From: Semisulcospira habei | Taxonomy: Eukaryota > Mollusca > Gastropoda > Semisulcospiridae | Assembly: GCA_036245525.1 (NCBI GenBank) | Contig: BTPG01000003.1 | Location: forward strand, 188,454,804 to 188,518,803 | Direction: 5' to 3' | DNA: 64,000 nt | Part shown: in pieces, positions 60,639 to 64,000 of the stretch | How positions within the stretch are numbered: position 1 is the stretch's first letter | How the letters are laid out: each line of letters begins with the position of its first letter | The notes under the pieces: generated by a model | The model's database searches: none | What the model was told of the DNA's origin: nothing | What the model saw: only the letters and a program-made list of their open reading frames with translations | Translations under genes and position numbers: made by a program

Positions 60639-60809
60639 CTTCATAACTTCCTGAGCTGCGATACCACCCATGAATGCCTGAACAGGACAGATCTCACCCT
60701 GGGCGCTGTATGCAAACTCCTTCATCAGGTCAGCGTCCACATCATCAACTTTGGCTGCTGTGTTCACATTGATGTCTGCTACCACTTTCAGAAACTCCTC
60801 TGCATCCCC
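60639..60809 (-). CDS. UBA1: UBA1 exon (third in window)
   Basis: Fifty-seven codons in phase 0, from GDAEEFLKVVADINVNTAA to FMGGIAAQEVMK. Matches the E1 region with AFIGGLAAQEVMKA, which packs in the inactive adenylation half. Acceptor ATCTAG, donor AAG followed by GTTAGA. Intron DNA after the donor is partly duplicated at 45700-45815, on the far side of the DIRS cluster. Confidence 0.95.
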
Positions 60810-60893
60810 CTAGATATTAGACAAGCATGGCATGTTACACACTTTTTCTCCCTCCTCGAGTTCACCTTACAGCAGACCAGACTTAAAATGTTG

Positions 60894-60945
60894 TCCTCTG
60901 CAGGTTATTATAGGCGAAAAATGTGTTACCGTAACCTGCAGAGGA
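60894..60945. repeat. Short perfect inverted repeat in UBA1 intron
   Basis: Arms TCCTCTGCAGGTTA (60894-60907) and complement (60932-60945) with a 24-base loop. It could form a hairpin; no element is recognised. Confidence 0.7.
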
Positions 60946-61151
60946 GAATTATTCTTCGTCGTTGAAACCGTACAAGAAAGCTAACCCTAAACGACAGAAT
61001 GTCCTTTCAGACTGTAACAGGTGCTCAAAACATCAGTGTCTTCAGACAGCTTCTCAAGAACTAACTTTTCAGCAGTCAACTGAACCATAATTCTTTGATG
61101 AGCTGTTAGTTTTATAGCCACAAGAATATATAAATAATCATCATCACACAC

Positions 61152-61298
61152 CTGACAGCGAGGCTTAGGCAGGTATCCTTTCTGGCGCACAAACTCGTTG
61201 AGAGCCTGGAAAGCAATGTGCAGCTGAGCCGGACGCTCAAACTTGGCAAAATCAGATGGCAGGATTTCTGGGGTTTCCATAGCTACTTTGATAGATTT
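61152..61298 (-). CDS. UBA1: UBA1 exon (second in window)
   Basis: Forty-nine codons in phase 0, from KSIKVAMETPEILPSDFAKF to LPKPRCQ. Contains DFAKFERPAQLHIAFQAL, matching the E1 motif DFAKF.RPAQLHIGFQAL. Acceptor TTTTTGTCAG, donor CAG followed by GTGTGT. Short introns on both sides contrast with the inflated introns further downstream in the gene. Confidence 0.95.
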
Positions 61299-61365
61299 CT
61301 GACAAAAAAACAAACCGTGTTACACATCTCAGACTTCTACATCAATTGGTTTCAGCATAAAAACC

Positions 61366-61580
61366 TTAACCCATTTAACCCCACAGGTGCATTTCCCAAA
61401 ATTTTGCAGGTGTAATCTAATGACTATCTACCAGTTGCAGGGGATGAATTGACCATGATAATTCAAAGGTAGAGACAGATTAGCTTGGCGCCCGAAAGCG
61501 CCAAGCCAATCTGGCACTACCCTTGAATTATCGTGGTGGATCCATCTCCTGCTGATGGGTGTCGGGGACAAATAGGTTAA
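61366..61580. repeat. Hairpin MITE, copy 3
   Basis: Starts TTAACCCATTTAACCCC and ends GACAAATAGGTTAA. Near-perfect palindrome of GATTAGCTTGGCGCC and complement. The best preserved of the four copies. Confidence 0.82.
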
Positions 61581-61988
61581 GATCGAACTTCAAAAATTTG
61601 AGACTTGTCCCCCAAAGACTATACGGTATACAGTTCGGAAGATTTATCAAACAGTTCAAGGGTGGCTCAGAAGTAGACACCACCCATAACATATCATTGT
61701 CAATACACATCTTGTTTCCTGTCAGGGCTGAATGACACAACTGTGGTTATCTGACACAGCCATCACAGTTTCAAATGAACCATCAACTCACTGATGTCAA
61801 GCAGTATAATGCAAATCAAAATAGTCTGCAACTGATACAAGCCTCTTCATGTCTTACAATTCATTATATAATACAAGCTTCTTCGTGTCTTCCAACTGAT
61901 TATATGATGTAGGAAAAGAACACTATCAACGAGTAAATTCACAAGCCGACCGACACCAACCACCCCACCCCGGGTCAACAGTACTTAC
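61581..61988. other. UBA1 intron DNA, nothing recognised
   Basis: About 400 bases between the MITE and the first exon, with a short two-copy repeat (ACAAGCCTCTTCATGTCTT and ACAAGCTTCTTCGTGTCTT) near 61840-61890. Confidence 0.6.
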
Positions 61989-62086
61989 AAAACTTAGCGT
62001 CTTGGGCATTTTGACCTGAATGGCATTGCCTCCTCGTTGATATTTTGAAAACTTGGTTGTGTCACCGATGCTAAACGTGTACGGAC
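61989..62086 (-). CDS. UBA1: UBA1 exon (first in window)
   Basis: Two bases plus 32 codons: (G)[20 protein letters not shown] to MPKTLSF. Matches the E1 segment GPYTFSI.DT..FS.Y.RGG....K.PK..SF in the first catalytic-cysteine half-domain region. Acceptor TTGTTTCAG (phase 1), donor TTT followed by GTAAGT. The preceding exon was not found up to position 64000. Confidence 0.93.
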
Positions 62087-62504
62087 CTGAAACAAAGCAG
62101 TAAGCTTAATTTTGCATAAGAACATTATGGCATGGGTGCTTCTGTTGAATTTTCAAAAACCTGAAAGGTCCAGGAGAGCATGTAATTTCTTATGGCAGGT
62201 AAAGTTTTTAAAAACCGGAATTCCGACACATAACCAGCACAAAATCACCCATGTTATGGTCAAATTCCAAACAAATGCAGTCCTGCAAAAGACAAATGTC
62301 ATCAATACAATGTAATTTAGGCTTAATTAACAGCAATTTGCTAATTAAGAGCAATTTTGAAAACTGACTGAAAACTGACTATCATTCAAATAAACAAGAA
62401 AGGCAAAGCCATTATTGCTCACGTGTATGACCTATTTACATGTGTGACCTTTGTGACAATAAGTTTTCTGAAAATGTAAGCATTTTTAACTTATGTCAAC
62501 CCCC
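62087..62504. other. UBA1 intron DNA, nothing recognised
   Basis: AT-rich intron sequence without frames or known repeats. Confidence 0.6.
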
Positions 62505-63620
62505 CTGACCCCCCCCCCCCCTGTGACCCTTGACCTTTGCGATGAGTCAACTAAATTAGTATGCATAGTAAGGTTTTATCATCAGCTACCTTTGTGCCAA
62601 ATTTGATTGTGCAAAAATGTTGATAATACATACAATTTATCAAAAATTTGCATTTTACACACATTTGTTGCTCTTGTGACCCTTGACTTTTCTGAGGGGT
62701 CACCCAAATTAGTATGCATAGATAGCTCTTACCATCAGGTATCTCTGTATCAGATTTGGGTTTGAAGTTGTGAATAGTATTTGAGAACAAACATCTTTTG
62801 TATGCATAGATAGCTCTTACCACCAGGTATCTCTGTGCCAAATTTGGGTTTGAAGTTGTGAATAGTATCTGAGAACATCTTTTGTCAAAATATGGCTTTT
62901 TTGGACCTATTTTTGAGCTCTCGTGACCCTTGACCTTTCCAAGGGATCAACCAAAATTAGTATGCACAGGAAGGTCTTCGCATCCGATGTCTCTGTAGCA
63001 AGTTTGGGTTTGAAGTTGTGAATAGTATTTGAGGAAAAAAAAATCTTTTGTCAAAAATATGGCTATTTTGGACCCATTTCCTGAGCTCATGTGACTTTGA
63101 CCTTTCAGAGGGGTCATCCAAAGTAGTATGCATAGATAGGTATTACCATCAGGTATCTCTGTACCAAATTTGGGTTTGAAGTTGTGAATAGTATTTGAGA
63201 AAAAAACGTATTTTGCCAAAATATGGCTATTTTGGAACTATTTCCTGAGCTCTTGTGACCCTTGACCTTTCAAAGGGATCAACCAAATTAGTATGCATAG
63301 AAAGGTCTTACCATCAGGTATCTTTGTACCAAGTTTGAGGTTGTGAATAGTATTTGAGAAAAAAATAAATATGTCAAAATATAGCTATTTTTGGCCTATT
63401 TCCTCATCCCCTGTGACCTTGACCTTTGTGAGAGGTCACTAAAATTGGTATTTTTAGAAAGGTCTTTGCACAAAGTATCCTTGGGCCAAATTTGAAGACT
63501 GTGGCTTGAATAGTCTCCGAGAAAATGCCAATGCTAAACACGGACAATGGCGGACGGACACCGGACAGACAACCACTGGCCCAGAACATAGACTCACTTT
63601 TGCTTCGCACGGGAGCCAAA
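62505..63620 (+). repeat. Tandem array of about 160-bp units ('CTTGACCTTT' repeat)
   Basis: About six units with anchor GTGACCCTTGACCTTT at roughly 62521, 62675, 62920, 63088, 63254 and 63410, each followed by TTAGTATGCATAGA and GGGTTTGAAGTTGTGAATAG-type blocks. The last unit ends with TAGACTCACTTTTGCTTCGC. A partial unit lies at about 62800. The end block is shared with 12660-12900. Non-coding. Confidence 0.82.
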
Positions 63621-64000
63621 AACATAAATCAAAGCATTTTTAACACATAACAATGGAAGAAGACGGAGCAAGGATTGCGATAAAACAAGACGAGGATTTC
63701 ATCCCAAAGTCTACCATATTGTTTTGAACTCACATGCCTCTTTTAGTTGCTTTTATTTTTAAGTTTATACTTCTAATCCATTTCCCTTCACTCTAACCCA
63801 CCCTCTGATCCACACAGAAATAAAGATGGACACATGGTGCTTCCCTACATTTGTACACTCTGTAGGTTGGCGTATGCCATCATTAGACCAATGATGCTGT
63901 GTGCACATGGACAAAATTGACGTTTCACGTCACTCATCAATTACCACGCTGTCGGAATAAAAAGCATGTGAAAGGCAAGCCAGGGTGTCTTCCACACAGC
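63621..64000. other. UBA1 intron DNA, nothing recognised
   Basis: AT-rich intron sequence to the window end. No exon or repeat could be supported. Confidence 0.6.

Noticed and set aside
62505..63620. CRISPR array
   Set aside because: The units are long, contiguous and diverged, with no short identical repeats separated by unique spacers, and the genome is eukaryotic.
62551..63625. Minus-strand open frames of 73-96 residues
   Set aside because: They repeat the same words (SNTIHNFKPK, GTEIPDG) because the DNA is a tandem repeat; no start, splice or conserved domain supports a gene.

Overview
The window is nuclear DNA from an animal, probably a marine invertebrate and most likely a mollusc-like one. 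The evidence is six spliced exons of a conserved eukaryotic gene, very large introns, and a dense load of eukaryotic transposons: DIRS-type tyrosine-recombinase retrotransposons, I/Jockey-like and RTE-like LINEs, piggyBac, hAT, SINEs and MITEs. Nothing bacterial or viral was seen. The mollusc guess rests on general familiarity with the repeat types, not on a search.

The only host gene recognised is UBA1 (ubiquitin-activating enzyme E1), read on the minus strand. Six consecutive coding exons lie at 62086-61989, 61298-61152, 60809-60639, 45357-45253, 41136-40900 and 27421-27256. They form one continuous reading frame from the end of the first catalytic half into the ATP-binding half. The gene runs off both ends: earlier exons lie above 64000, and later exons must lie below position 1. 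Three introns are inflated to 15.3 kb, 4.1 kb and 13.5 kb, and a fourth is larger than 27 kb.

The introns are filled mostly by DIRS-like elements (gag, RT-RNase H with a Dam-like domain, tyrosine recombinase, inverted terminal repeats and an internal complementary region). A (1-1685, minus, cut), B (1686-10503, plus) and B2 (10504-12645, minus) lie end to end. C (13541-25966, minus) has open gag, RT and recombinase frames. It sits inside an internally deleted piggyBac element (13231-27064), and its own terminal repeat is split by a full-length I-like LINE with both ORFs open (19812-25812). D (27675-40364, minus) carries a truncated LINE, a 4.6-kb DNA transposon with 540-bp inverted repeats, and two SINE-like copies. 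E (45833-52882, minus) carries a hAT element. F (52911-60260, minus) carries a third SINE-like copy.

E, F and three 114-bp mini-elements form one accretion: elements joined end to end at the same short ATG target, with F inserted inside the first mini-element. Each DIRS insertion with readable ends shows no target duplication, but shares 3-4 bases with the predicted circle junction kept in its internal complementary region. This fits insertion by tyrosine-recombinase crossover of a circular DNA.

Intron 4 also carries a 3.4-kb unclassified DNA transposon (41241-44664). Small hairpin MITEs, a roughly 160-bp tandem repeat block (62505-63620) and tRNA-like SINE heads complete the picture.
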